A stretch of DNA of 64,000 nt. It comes from Methylobacterium sp. J-077 (GTDB taxonomy: Bacteria; Pseudomonadota; Alphaproteobacteria; Rhizobiales; Beijerinckiaceae). Below, piece after piece: positions 28,433-37,154 of this stretch. The translations under genes and the position numbers were made by a program. Numbering within the stretch: position 1 is the stretch's first letter; each line of letters starts with the position of its first letter. The notes beneath the pieces are model-generated. The model ran no database searches. It saw nothing but the letters and a program-made list of their open reading frames with translations, and had not been told where the DNA came from. The stretch is taken from positions 1-64,000 of the forward strand of contig NZ_JAKSYJ010000230.1 in the NCBI RefSeq assembly GCF_022829365.1, in the 5' to 3' direction.

Positions 28433-29643
28433 CAGAACAAACTCAGCTGCGTCGCCGGCTCGACCAGCCGGGCGCGCAGGTCGAGCCGGTCGGTCAGCCC
28501 GACCGGGCGGTGGTCGGCGGCGACGAGGAACGGCCGCGCCCGCTTCAGCCCCGAGGTCAGCCGGGCGACGTCGTCGAGGCGCAGGGTCGCGTGGCGGCGC
28601 GCCGTGATGATCTTGTCCACCGCTCGGGCGCCGAGGCCCGGCACGCGCAGCAGCCATTCCCGGTCGGCCTTGTTCACGTCGACGGGGAATTTCTCGCGGT
28701 GTTTCAGCGCCCAGGCGAGCTTAGGGTCGATGTCGAGGGCGAGCATGCCGTCCTCCGAGGCGTCGGCGACCTCATCGGGGGTGAACTGGTAGTACCGGAG
28801 CAGCCAATCGGCCTGGTACAACCGGTGCTCGCGCTGGAGCGGCGGCGGCTTCGGCGGCAGGATCGCTGATCCGTCCGGGATCGGGCTGAATGCCGAATAG
28901 TAGACCCGCTTCAGCCCGACGCTGCCGTAGAGATGCGCGCTCTTGCGGATCAGCGCCTCATCGGTGGTGGCATCGGCTCCGACGATCACCTGGGTCGAAT
29001 GCCCGGCCGGGGAAAAGCGCCGCTTCTCGGCCTTGGCCTCGACGATGCGCTCGCCGATCTGCGCCATGGCGTTCTGGATCGCGGCCCCGTCCTTCTCGGG
29101 GGCGAGCCGTTCCAAGCTGGCCTCGGTGGGCAATTCCACGTTGATCGAGAGCCGGTCGGCGTAGAGGCCAGCCTCCTCGATCAACCAGGGGCTCGCCTCG
29201 GGAATCGACTTGAGGTGAATGTAGCCGGCAAAGCCATGATCGCGCCGGAGGGACTTCGCCACCCGGGTCAGCAGCTCCATGGTGTGGTCGGGCGACTTGA
29301 TAATGCCCGACGACAGGAACAGGCCCTCGATGTAGTTGCGCCGGTAGAAGTTCAGGGTCAGGTTGACGACCTCCTCGACGGTGAACTTGGCCCGCCGGAC
29401 GTTCGAGGACCGCCGGTTGATGCAATAGGCGCAGTCGAACAGGCACCAGTTGGTCAGCAGGATCTTGAGCAGGGAGACGCAGCGCCCGTCTGGCGTGTAG
29501 GCGTGGCAGATCCCGGCCCCGGTGGTGGAGCCCAAACCGTCCTTGCCGGCCGCACGCTTCGGCGCCGCCGAGGACGCACAGGAGGCGTCGTACTTGGCGG
29601 CATCGGCCAGGATGCGCAGCTTCTTGGCGAGGGTCTCGTCCAT
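28432..29643 (-). CDS. Putative DNA modification/repair radical SAM protein
   Basis: The 403-residue protein has a radical SAM core with the C-x3-C-x2-C cluster motif in NWCLFDCAYC, followed by an alpha/beta barrel. The C-terminus has a helix-hairpin-helix DNA-binding motif (LRVPGLGARAVDKIITARR). In many bacteria this family sits next to the DUF4130–UdgX gene, as here with a 1-bp overlap, so both are thought to act on the same DNA lesion or modification. The reaction is not known. The ATG at 29643 begins the conserved sequence MDETLAKKLRILADAAKYD; the longer open frame upstream is not conserved-looking. Confidence 0.92.
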   Translation of the reverse strand: MDETLAKKLRILADAAKYDASCASSAAPKRAAGKDGLGSTTGAGICHAYTPDGRCVSLLKILLTNWCLFDCAYCINRRSSNVRRAKFTVEEVVNLTLNFYRRNYIEGLFLSSGIIKSPDHTMELLTRVAKSLRRDHGFAGYIHLKSIPEASPWLIEEAGLYADRLSINVELPTEASLERLAPEKDGAAIQNAMAQIGERIVEAKAEKRRFSPAGHSTQVIVGADATTDEALIRKSAHLYGSVGLKRVYYSAFSPIPDGSAILPPKPPPLQREHRLYQADWLLRYYQFTPDEVADASEDGMLALDIDPKLAWALKHREKFPVDVNKADREWLLRVPGLGARAVDKIITARRHATLRLDDVARLTSGLKRARPFLVAADHRPVGLTDRLDLRARLVEPATQLSLF

Positions 29644-29763
29644 CGAACAGACAATGAACGACAGGCCTGAAGAGGCAAGGCCGACCCGTGCCCGGCCCCC
29701 GTCCGTGATGCCGCACCCCGGTGGAGACAGCACGTCGAGCACGATTCCGACAAGAAGGCACCC

Positions 29764-30018
29764 ATGCAGGACACATCGCAATTCCCGGATCGCCCTGATC
29801 CCGGCTACACGCAGGACGACCGGGATGCAGTCTGCGATAATCCCGTGATGACCGACGTAGAACTGGCCGAACTGCAGCCGGCGAGCGCGGTGCCGGAGGT
29901 CTTCCGCCTGCTACCGAAGCGTGGCCAGTCGAGAGCCGAAGCGGCCCGAGGCCCAGGCCTGATCGATCACTCCGGCTCGTCCGGGTCGGCATCGACCACC
30001 CGGCGCGCAAGGTCATAA
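29764..30018 (+). CDS. Hypothetical protein, 84 aa
   Basis: This small polar protein has no recognisable domain. The ATG at 29764 is preceded by AGAAGG at a good distance, and the first 45 residues (acidic, Asp/Pro rich) look protein-like. The last 17 codons overlap the 3' end of recX on the other strand, where the composition is less convincing. Treat it as a possible gene only. Confidence 0.4.
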   Translation: MQDTSQFPDRPDPGYTQDDRDAVCDNPVMTDVELAELQPASAVPEVFRLLPKRGQSRAEAARGPGLIDHSGSSGSASTTRRARS

Positions 30019-30563
30019 GAGAACCCGGCCCGGGCCAGGGCGCCGAGATCGCGGTCGCGATGGAGCGCCCGCGTATCGGGCCGGCGATGTATCCCGAGGC
30101 GTCGCCGCTTGGCGTAGGCGCGGGCCGCCTGCAGCTCGATATCGGCGGCCTCCGCCTCGGGGATTGCCTCGCGCTCGGTCCGCATGGCCGCCTCGACCAC
30201 GTCGCGAGGCACGCCCTTGGCGGCGAGTTTGGCCGAGGCGCCCCGGCTCGACGTGCCGCGCCGGCGCAGCGTCGCGAGCCGGGCGTCGGCAAAGCGCGCA
30301 TCGTCTACGAGGCCGGCCGAGACCGCCCGCGCCACCGTGGCGGCGACCATCTCGGCGAAGGCTGCCGGATCCTCGCCGCGCAGCCGGGCGCGTTTGTCGA
30401 CCCGCCGCGCCAGGGTCCGGCGCAGCATCTCGGTCGAGGCGCTGTAGCGCTCCAGGTAGTAGAGCGCGACCCGCTGCAGCCAAGCCGCGCTCACCGGGCC
30501 GGGCGGCCGGCGCTCCGCATGGCGGGTTCCTGGCCCGGATTCTGCAACGTTTGGTGGTTTCAC
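29967..30563 (-). CDS. recX: RecX family regulatory protein
   Basis: The 198-residue protein is Arg/Ala rich and built of three-helix repeats. It has the RecX segments ALYYLERYSASTEMLRRTL, GLVDDARFADARLATLRRRG and AKGVPRDVVEAAM. RecX binds RecA filaments and modulates recombination and the SOS response. The start is a GTG at 30563. recA is not in the window. It is divergent from the TAXI-type gene, with only 44 bp between the two starts. Confidence 0.88.
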   Translation of the reverse strand: MKPPNVAESGPGTRHAERRPPGPVSAAWLQRVALYYLERYSASTEMLRRTLARRVDKRARLRGEDPAAFAEMVAATVARAVSAGLVDDARFADARLATLRRRGTSSRGASAKLAAKGVPRDVVEAAMRTEREAIPEAEAADIELQAARAYAKRRRLGIHRRPDTRALHRDRDLGALARAGFSYDLARRVVDADPDEPE

Positions 30564-30607
30564 CGGTTCTTCACGATCTCGACAGGTTTGCGTTCCATGA
30601 CGTGGGG

Positions 30608-32146
30608 ATGGAACGCGCGCAACGCGACAGGCTCGGCCATGGTCCGGAGCAAAGTCCTTCGCCCGATCTCACCCACGGCCCGTGGCGGCGACGCCTGCGC
30701 GCCGCGGCGACGATCCTGATGCGCCGTGAGTGGCTCCTCGTTCTGGTCGCCCTCGGGCTGGCCGCGGTCGCGGCCGGCATCGTCTATCTGTCGCGCCCGA
30801 CCACCCTCACGGTCGCGGTCGGCCCCCAGGACGGGGCCGAGGCCGCCCTGATCGAAGCCTATGCCAACGCCCTCGACCGGAGCCGCGAGGACGTGCGCCT
30901 CAAGGTCGTTCGGTTCTCCGACGTGCGCGACAGCGCCATGGCGCTCCAGCGCAACCGCGCCGACCTCGCGGTGGTACGGCCGGACGTGTTCCTGCCCGAG
31001 AACGGCCTGACGCTGGCGATCCTGCACGACGAGGCCCTGGTGATCGCGGCGCCCGAGGCGTCCGACATCGACGACGTTCCAGCGCTGGCGCGCAAGCGCC
31101 TCGGCATCGTCGTGCGCCACGGCGCCGACCTGCCGTTCCTGACCAACCTGCTTTCCTTCTACGATCTTTTGCCGGATAGCCCGGCTGAAGATCAGCCGGA
31201 GGGTAGCCACGCGGCCGGTGAGACGGAGATCGGGGCCGGCCATGTTCAGGTGGTGCCGCTGAAGATCGGTGAGGTCACGGCGGCGCTTGCGGAGAAACGC
31301 GTCGACGCGGTTGCGGTGATCGCGAGCCCCGCCTCGAAGACCGCCGGCGCGGTGGTGCGCGCCATTGAGCTAGGCTCCCCGGACCGAAAGATCGGCTTCG
31401 TATCGATCCCGGACGGAGACGCGATCCTGCAGCGCTTTCCCGAATTGCAGGCGGTGACGATCCCGGCCGGGACCTTCGGCGGCCGCCCGAAGCGCCCGGA
31501 CGAGGATGTCCGCACCGTCGGAGCCTCCTATCGCCTGATGGCGCGGGGCGCCGTCAGCCGGGTCGCGATCGCGTCGGCGACGCAGCACCTGTTCGAGTGG
31601 CGCTCGCGCCTCGCCGCCGCGGCTCCGGCCGCCAAATTGATGAAGGCGCCGGATTTCGACACCACGGTCGCGGCGACATCGGCGCGCCTACCGAACCACC
31701 CCGGCGCCGTGGATTATTTCGAGCGCGAGCAGCAGACCTTCCTCGATCGCTACGAGGATTACATCTACCTGCTCGCCTTCTTCGGCGGCACGATCGGCTC
31801 CGGCATCGCCTGGATCGGCCAGCGGCTGGCCCGGAAGCGCCGGGAGCGCATCGACATCGTCCTCGACCGCCTGCTCGACATCATGCGCGAGGTGCGCGCC
31901 GCCACCGGCACGGCCGAACTCGATGATATCGCGATCGAGACCGACGGGCTCGTGGCCGACGTCGTCTGCTACGCCCGGGAGCGCAGCATCGACGCCCGGA
32001 CGGTGAGCGCGCTGATCCTGGCGGTGGACGGCGTCCACGCCGCCATCGCCGATGCCAGACGGCGGGCCGAGGGTTCGGCGCCCGGCGTGACCGCCCGATC
32101 GCGCACCGGCCGGCTGCTGGCTCTCAACCTGCCGGCCGCGGAGTGA
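30608..32146 (+). CDS. TAXI family solute-binding-like membrane protein
   Basis: The 512-residue protein has an N-terminal membrane anchor (LLVLVALGLAAVAAGIVYLS, about 40-60). A periplasmic TAXI/NMT1-like solute-binding domain follows (about 65-340; TLTVAVGPQDGAEAALIEAY, LQRNRADLAVVRPDVF). A second membrane segment (YLLAFFGGTIGSGIAWIGQ, about 395-415) and a cytoplasmic helical tail complete it. No TRAP permease gene is adjacent, so it may be a sensor rather than a transporter subunit. The ATG at 30608 is used; an ATG at 30719 just before the anchor is a credible alternative. Confidence 0.78.
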   Translation: MERAQRDRLGHGPEQSPSPDLTHGPWRRRLRAAATILMRREWLLVLVALGLAAVAAGIVYLSRPTTLTVAVGPQDGAEAALIEAYANALDRSREDVRLKVVRFSDVRDSAMALQRNRADLAVVRPDVFLPENGLTLAILHDEALVIAAPEASDIDDVPALARKRLGIVVRHGADLPFLTNLLSFYDLLPDSPAEDQPEGSHAAGETEIGAGHVQVVPLKIGEVTAALAEKRVDAVAVIASPASKTAGAVVRAIELGSPDRKIGFVSIPDGDAILQRFPELQAVTIPAGTFGGRPKRPDEDVRTVGASYRLMARGAVSRVAIASATQHLFEWRSRLAAAAPAAKLMKAPDFDTTVAATSARLPNHPGAVDYFEREQQTFLDRYEDYIYLLAFFGGTIGSGIAWIGQRLARKRRERIDIVLDRLLDIMREVRAATGTAELDDIAIETDGLVADVVCYARERSIDARTVSALILAVDGVHAAIADARRRAEGSAPGVTARSRTGRLLALNLPAAE

Positions 32147-32302
32147 CGGTGTCGGTCCGCGCCGAAGCATCGGACCGTCGACGCGCGGCGCGCGCTCACC
32201 CGGACCGCGGCACAGGCGCCCTCCGGGCTACGGGATCGCGTCGGGGCAGGAGGCGCGGCTGTGCGTGGCGCATCACCGCACGGCTGGCGGCGTAGGCATA
32301 TC

Positions 32303-35110
32303 ATGCTAACGGAGGGCATGTTCGATCCCGTCGCCGCCCTCGAAACGGTCCTCGACACGCTCGACCGCGAAGCCCGCGAGCCGACCAAGCTGCGGGCCGT
32401 GCTCGTGCCCGAGTTGCGCCGGGTCATCGAAGAAGGTCATCGCGCCGCGGAGGCGCAGCTTCTCCAGGATCGCAACGGGCTCCGCTGCGCGCAGGCCTTG
32501 TCGGATCTGACCGACGCCGTAGTGCGGGCGATCCACGACGCCGTGGTGCGCCAACTCTATCCCAACGACAACCCGTCGACCGGCGAGCAGCTCGCCGTGG
32601 TCGCCACCGGCGGCTACGGAAGGGGCACGATGGCGCCCGGCTCCGACATCGATCTGCTGTTCCTGCTCCCCTACAAGCAGACCGCCTGGTCCGAGAGCGT
32701 CGTCGAGGCGATGCTCTACGTCCTGTGGGACCTGAAGCTGAAGGTCGGCCACGCCACCCGCTCGGTGGAGGAATGCCTCCGCGAGGCGAAGGCGGACATG
32801 ACGATCCGCACCGCGCTGCTCGAAGCGCGCTACCTGTTCGGCACGCGGATCCTGTTCGAGGAGTTGGTGACGCGCTTCGACGCCGAGCTGGTGATCGGCT
32901 CGGCCGCCGAATTCGTAGACGCCAAGCTGCGCGAGCGCGACGCCCGGGTCTCGAAGGCCGGCTCCTCGCGCTACTTGGTCGAGCCCAACGTCAAGGACGG
33001 CAAGGGCGGCCTGCGCGACCTGAACACGCTGTTCTGGATCGCGAAATACACCTACCGGGTGCGCGACCAGATGGAGCTCGTCGGCGCCGGCCTGTTCACC
33101 CAGGAGGAATACGCGCTGTTCGAGCGCTGCGACGAGTTCCTGTGGCGGGTTCGCTGCCACATGCACTTCGTCACCAAGCGGTCGGAGGAGCGTCTGTCCT
33201 TCGGCCTCCAGCCGCGGATCGCCGAGCGCTTCGGCTACGAGGCCCGGGGCGGCCTGTCCGGGGTCGAGCGCTTCATGAAGGCGTATTTCCGCGTCGCCAA
33301 GGATGTCGGCGATCTCACCGCCATCGTCTGCGCCGAGCTGGAGGCGCGCCATGCCAAGCGCACGCCGGTGCTCGACCGCTGGATCGGCCGGTTCCGCGAC
33401 CGGTTCCGCGCCACCGCCATCGAGGCCGAGGACTTTTGGATCGACCACGGCCGGGTGAACCTGCGCGCCGAGGACGCGTTCGAGCGCGATCCGGTGAACC
33501 TGATCCGGCTGTTCTGGCTGGCCGACCGGCACAACCTGGCGATCCACCCGGACGCCAAGCGGCTGGCGAACCGGTCCCGGCGCCTGATCACCCCGACCCT
33601 GCGCTCGGACACCGAGGCCAACCGGCTGTTCCTCGAGATCCTGACCTCGCGCAACGCCCCCGAGGAGGCCCTGCGCGAGATGAACGAGGCCGGCGTGCTC
33701 GGCCGGTTCATCCCGGATTTCGGCCGCATCGTCGCGATGATGCAGTTCAACATGTACCACCACTTCACGGTGGACGAGCACCTGCTGCGCACCGTCGGCG
33801 TGCTGGCGGCCGTCGAATCGGGCCGCGTCGACGAGGTCTACCCGCTGGTCTCGCGCCTGATTCACACGGTCCACAACCGTACGGCGCTCTACGTGGCGAT
33901 CCTGCTCCACGACATCGCCAAGGGCCGCCCCGAGGACCACTCGATCGCGGGAGCGGCGATCGCCGAAAAACTCTGCCCGCGCTTCGGCCTCACCGAGGCC
34001 GAGACCGAGACCGTGACCTGGCTCGTCGAGCATCACCTGCTGATGTCGATGACCGCGCAGAGCCGCGACCTGTCGGACGCCAAGACGATCGAGCGCTTCG
34101 CCTCGGTGGTACAGAGCCTGGAGCGGCTGAAGCTCCTGACCATCCTGACGGTGGCCGACATCACCGCGGTCGGGCCCGGAGTCTGGACCGCCTGGAAGGG
34201 CACCCTGATCCGCACCCTCTACGACGAGACCGAGGTGTTCCTCTCGGGCGGCCATTCCGAGATCGCCCGCACCGACCGGGTGCGCCTCGTCCAGATGGGC
34301 CTGCGCGAACAGCTGCCCGGCTGGGCCTCGGAGGAGTTCGACGCCTATGCCGGTCGCCACGGCCAGGCCTACTGGCTGAAGGTCGACAGCACGCGCCAGC
34401 TCAAGAACGCGGTCTTCCTGCGCAACGTGCTCAGCGAGGGCCGCACCAGCGCCACCGACGTGGCCCTTGATCCGGTGCGCGGGGTGACCGAGATCACGAT
34501 CTACTCGCCGGACCATCCGCGCCTGCTCGCCATCGTCACCGGGGCCTGCGCGGCGGCCGGCAGCAACATCGTCGACGCGCAGATCTTCACCACGACAGAC
34601 GGCTTCGCCCTCGACACGATCTTCATCTCCCGGGCCTTCGAGCGCGACGAGGACGAGCTGCGCCGGAGCAAGCGCATCACGGCGGCGATCGAGCGCTCCC
34701 TGAAGGGCGAAATCCGCATCGCCGACCTCGTCGCCGACAAGCACCCGCCGACCAGCGCCCGGGCCAAGACCTTCCTGGTGCCGCCGGATGTCGGGATCGA
34801 CAACGCCCTGTCGAGCCGCGAGACCGTGGTGGAGGTGACCGGCCTCGACCGGCCCGGCCTGCTCTACGAGCTGACCACGGCGTTCGGCCGGCTGTCGCTC
34901 AACATCACCTCGGCGCATGTCGCCACCTTCGGCGAGCGCGCGGTGGACGTCTTCTATGTCACCGACCTCACCGGCACGCGGGTGACGCAGCCCGACCGGC
35001 AGGCGGCGATCCGCAAGGCGATGCTGGACGTGTTCGCGGGGGACGTGGCCGCCCTCAAGGCCGAGGGGCTGGAGGCCCTGGTCGCCGCGCCGCCGCCGCG
35101 CGAGGCGTGA
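32303..35110 (+). CDS. glnD: [Protein-PII] uridylyltransferase / uridylyl-removing enzyme
   Basis: The 935-residue bifunctional nitrogen sensor has a nucleotidyltransferase domain (GGYGRGTMAPGSDIDLLF, about 103-120) that uridylylates PII and a helical GlnD domain. An HD phosphohydrolase domain (LLHDIAKGRPEDHS, about 535) removes UMP, and two C-terminal ACT domains (about 726-805 and 843-930) bind glutamine. Low glutamine favours PII-UMP and nitrogen assimilation. The ATG at 32303 is taken; an ATG at 32318 follows GGAGG too closely. grpE follows after 89 bp. No PII gene is in the window. Confidence 0.97.
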   Translation: MLTEGMFDPVAALETVLDTLDREAREPTKLRAVLVPELRRVIEEGHRAAEAQLLQDRNGLRCAQALSDLTDAVVRAIHDAVVRQLYPNDNPSTGEQLAVVATGGYGRGTMAPGSDIDLLFLLPYKQTAWSESVVEAMLYVLWDLKLKVGHATRSVEECLREAKADMTIRTALLEARYLFGTRILFEELVTRFDAELVIGSAAEFVDAKLRERDARVSKAGSSRYLVEPNVKDGKGGLRDLNTLFWIAKYTYRVRDQMELVGAGLFTQEEYALFERCDEFLWRVRCHMHFVTKRSEERLSFGLQPRIAERFGYEARGGLSGVERFMKAYFRVAKDVGDLTAIVCAELEARHAKRTPVLDRWIGRFRDRFRATAIEAEDFWIDHGRVNLRAEDAFERDPVNLIRLFWLADRHNLAIHPDAKRLANRSRRLITPTLRSDTEANRLFLEILTSRNAPEEALREMNEAGVLGRFIPDFGRIVAMMQFNMYHHFTVDEHLLRTVGVLAAVESGRVDEVYPLVSRLIHTVHNRTALYVAILLHDIAKGRPEDHSIAGAAIAEKLCPRFGLTEAETETVTWLVEHHLLMSMTAQSRDLSDAKTIERFASVVQSLERLKLLTILTVADITAVGPGVWTAWKGTLIRTLYDETEVFLSGGHSEIARTDRVRLVQMGLREQLPGWASEEFDAYAGRHGQAYWLKVDSTRQLKNAVFLRNVLSEGRTSATDVALDPVRGVTEITIYSPDHPRLLAIVTGACAAAGSNIVDAQIFTTTDGFALDTIFISRAFERDEDELRRSKRITAAIERSLKGEIRIADLVADKHPPTSARAKTFLVPPDVGIDNALSSRETVVEVTGLDRPGLLYELTTAFGRLSLNITSAHVATFGERAVDVFYVTDLTGTRVTQPDRQAAIRKAMLDVFAGDVAALKAEGLEALVAAPPPREA

Positions 35111-35199
35111 GCGTGCGGGTTGATTTCGGCCGCCGCGGGTCAGATATCAGCGCCGAATTCGATTCCCCCTCACCCATCCCTGCCGACGACTGAAACGCG

Positions 35200-35829
35200 A
35201 TGACGAGCAACGACATGTCCCAGGATGACCAGCGCCAGACCACGGTCGAGGCCGGTGCCAGCGCGGCCCAGGAGACCGCGTCGGGCGGCAAGCCCGCCGA
35301 AACGCCGTCCGTCGATCCGGTCGCCGAGGCCCTGGCCCTGCTGACCGCCGAGCGCGACGAGCTGAAGGATCGGATGCTGCGCACGCTGGCCGAGATGGAG
35401 AACCTGCGCCGCCGGACCGAGCGGGAGATCGCGGATGCCCGCGCCTACGCGGTCACCAACTTCGCCCGCGACGTGCTCAACGTGGCCGACAACATCCATC
35501 GCGCCCTCGACAGCGTTCCGGCGGACGCGAAGGCCGCGGCGGACGGCGCCTTCAAGGGGCTGATCGACGGGATCGAGCTGACCGAGCGCGACTTGGTCAA
35601 GACCCTGGAGCGCCACGGGGTGAAGCCGGTCGAGCCGCACGGCCAGAAATTCGACCCGAACCGCCACCAGGCCATGTTCGAGGTGCCGAACCCCGACGTC
35701 CCGGCCGGCACCGTCGTACAGGTGGTGCAGACGGGCTACGTCATCGGCGAGCGTGTGCTCCGGCCGGCCCTGGTCGGCGTCGCCAAGGGCGGCCCCAAGG
35801 CGGCTGCGAGCCCCGCCGACGCCGCCTGA
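35200..35829 (+). CDS. grpE: Nucleotide exchange factor GrpE
   Basis: The 209-residue protein has an acidic flexible N-terminus and a long coiled coil (LTAERDELKDRMLRTLAEME). A C-terminal beta domain includes the signature GVKPVEPHGQKFDPNRHQAM and VVQVVQTGYVIGERVLRPAL. It speeds ADP release from DnaK in the heat-shock chaperone cycle. dnaK, dnaJ and hrcA are not in the window. An ATG at 35215 is also possible. The end of grpE overlaps the out-of-frame tail of the phospholipase-like gene on the other strand but not its proposed intact part. Confidence 0.97.
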   Translation: MTSNDMSQDDQRQTTVEAGASAAQETASGGKPAETPSVDPVAEALALLTAERDELKDRMLRTLAEMENLRRRTEREIADARAYAVTNFARDVLNVADNIHRALDSVPADAKAAADGAFKGLIDGIELTERDLVKTLERHGVKPVEPHGQKFDPNRHQAMFEVPNPDVPAGTVVQVVQTGYVIGERVLRPALVGVAKGGPKAAASPADAA

Positions 35830-36221
35830 TCAGCGCCCGTGCGCCGACGCCTCTTCGCACGGCAGCGCGGTTGCGAAATCTGAGATGAACCGCGCCGTCT
35901 GTCGGGTCTCGGCCGGCGTGCGCGGGTCGCGGGCGACCAGACCCGCCTCGACCTGAGGCGGCGGTTGCAGGCGCAGGCCGGGAGCAGGCCGGAGGCCGAA
36001 TCGGGCCAGCAGGCATCGTGGTGCGCGCAGGCGCGATCCAGCGCGTCGATCGGCGGATAGCCCGGGCCGCGGTTTCCGGGCCCGCAGAAATTGCCGTGGA
36101 TCAGGAAGCCGCCTGGCCCGGATGGCCCGGGCGGCACGATCTCTTGCGCCGTCGCGGTGAAGACGGTGAGTCCGAGGGCGAGCAGAGCCGCCGCGATGGG
36201 GGTCAGGCTGGGAGCGTTCAC
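35830..36221 (-). pseudogene. Secreted phospholipase A2-like protein, frameshifted
   Basis: The start GTG at 36221 gives a signal peptide (PIAAALLALGLTVFTATA). It then gives a phospholipase A2-like core: FCGPGNRGPGYPPIDALDRA followed by CAHHDACW, with the His-Asp pair of the PLA2 signature and a CACN motif. Around 35955 the frame changes: the conserved continuation EAGLVARDPRTPAETRQTAR and FISDFATALPC, ending at 35830, lies in the next frame. One inserted base would restore the full protein of about 130 residues. Staying in the first frame gives an Arg-rich tail running to 35736 inside grpE antisense. It could be a true pseudogene or a sequence error. Confidence 0.65.
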
Positions 36222-36540
36222 GGCGGCCGATCCTGCGTCGGGGATGCCTCCTCACGTCGCGCGGCGATGCCGACGCGGCATCCGGCTACGACGTCGCCCA
36301 CCGGCTGCGGAAATCCCGACCGGCAGGTGATTCCGACCGGCAGGTGATTCCGCGAAGCCGAACACCGCGCATAGCGACCGAACCCGACGCTACCGTCAAG
36401 ACGGATCATTACGAATATTGACTAGATTCAGCAATATTTACCGGTCTCGTCCAATCCGGTCCTGCGGTCTTGTTTGCCGGCACCTCAATACTCGGCACGC
36501 TGGCATTGTCGCGTATCCGTCCTGCAAACTGACGCGCGGA
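36222..36540. other. Intergenic region with a 17-bp tandem repeat and an AT-rich inverted repeat
   Basis: Two exact copies of a 17-bp unit (CCGACCGGCAGGTGATT) lie head to tail at 36316-36332 and 36333-36349. Further on, 7-bp arms AATATTG (36414-36420) and CAATATT (36432-36438) form an inverted repeat in an AT-rich patch. No gene is evident in the interval. Confidence 0.6.
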
Positions 36541-36675
36541 TCACAGGGCCAGGAGCAGCAGGCCGACGACGGTGACGGAGAGGATGAGGCACAGCGCCAG
36601 ATCGAGGATCGGCGCGCCGCCGCATCCGGGCGCCTGTCGGGCGCGGTCACTCACCGCCTGGACCAGGGTGCTCAC
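36541..36675 (-). CDS. Small single-span membrane protein, 44 aa
   Basis: The GTG at 36675 overlaps the stop codon of the upstream 109-residue gene (GTGA), which implies coupled translation. The 44 residues have a short polar N-terminus and one strong membrane helix at the C-terminal end (LDLALCLILSVTVVGLLLLA). No family is recognised. The overlap and the membrane-protein pattern are the reasons for calling it. Together with the upstream gene it forms a two-gene unit divergent from the DUF6502 gene. Confidence 0.55.
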   Translation of the reverse strand: MSTLVQAVSDRARQAPGCGGAPILDLALCLILSVTVVGLLLLAL

Positions 36676-37001
36676 GACCGCGCCTCGGCTGGAACCGGAA
36701 CCGACGCGGCGGTCTTCACGGCCCCTGCTGCGCGGGCTGGCCCGACGAGACCGGACGGTGCCGCCGCCCCGTCCGAGGGGACGACTGGGGCGGCGGCCTG
36801 CGACGCCTTCGTCTCGCCGACACGGTGGACCGTGTCCGCGACGGCGATGCCGAGGGCGGGCAGAGCGAGCGCGGTGAGGAGGCAGGCGATGCGCCTCAGC
36901 CGCGGCATGGGATCGGTCGGGCGGGACCGGTGGCGCGTCGTTTCGGGAAGAGTGAGGGGCGGCAGCGCTTCGGCGACCAGTCTGCGCATCTTGGCACTCA
37001 T
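36672..37001 (-). CDS. Hypothetical membrane-anchored protein, 109 aa
   Basis: The protein has a basic N-terminal 35 residues, one membrane helix (RIACLLTALALPALGIAVAD, about 37-56) and an Ala/Pro-rich tail likely outside the cytoplasm. No domain is recognised. The ATG at 37001 starts just inside the operator-rich region shared with the divergent DUF6502 gene. Its stop overlaps the start of the 44-residue membrane protein. A joint role for the pair is an inference from the overlap. Confidence 0.55.
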   Translation of the reverse strand: MSAKMRRLVAEALPPLTLPETTRHRSRPTDPMPRLRRIACLLTALALPALGIAVADTVHRVGETKASQAAAPVVPSDGAAAPSGLVGPARAAGAVKTAASVPVPAEARS

Positions 37002-37020
37002 CGTCCCGGGCTCCGTCGAC

Positions 37021-37131
37021 GACGTGGGAAATTTGACCACGCTGTTGGGGATACGTGTGCAAAATTCCCACGTCAACTGGAAATCCGCGTTTCGGCGTGT
37101 GCATGCGCACGCCGTGGGATTGTCTCCCACG
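37021..37131. promoter_or_regulatory. Cluster of operator-like inverted repeats in a divergent promoter region
   Basis: There are four copies of the half-site CGTGGGA or its complement. A 15-bp inverted pair (37021-37035 and 37060-37074, one mismatch) encloses 24 bp. A second pair (37113-37119 and 37125-37131) has a 5-bp centre. Between them a 22-bp near-perfect palindrome lies at 37093-37114 (CGGCGTG.GCATGC.CACGCCG). All lie between the start of the 109-residue gene (37001) and the DUF6502 gene (37155). Confidence 0.6.
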
Positions 37132-37154
37132 ACACATCCGCTAACGATGCCGCC

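Noticed and set aside
26714..28792. A 692-codon plus-strand frame opposite the UdgX fusion
   Set aside because: Antisense shadow, interrupted in sense only by the real gene's codon pattern; no domain.
32306..34918. An 870-codon minus-strand frame opposite glnD
   Set aside because: Antisense shadow of glnD; glnD motifs are complete on the plus strand.
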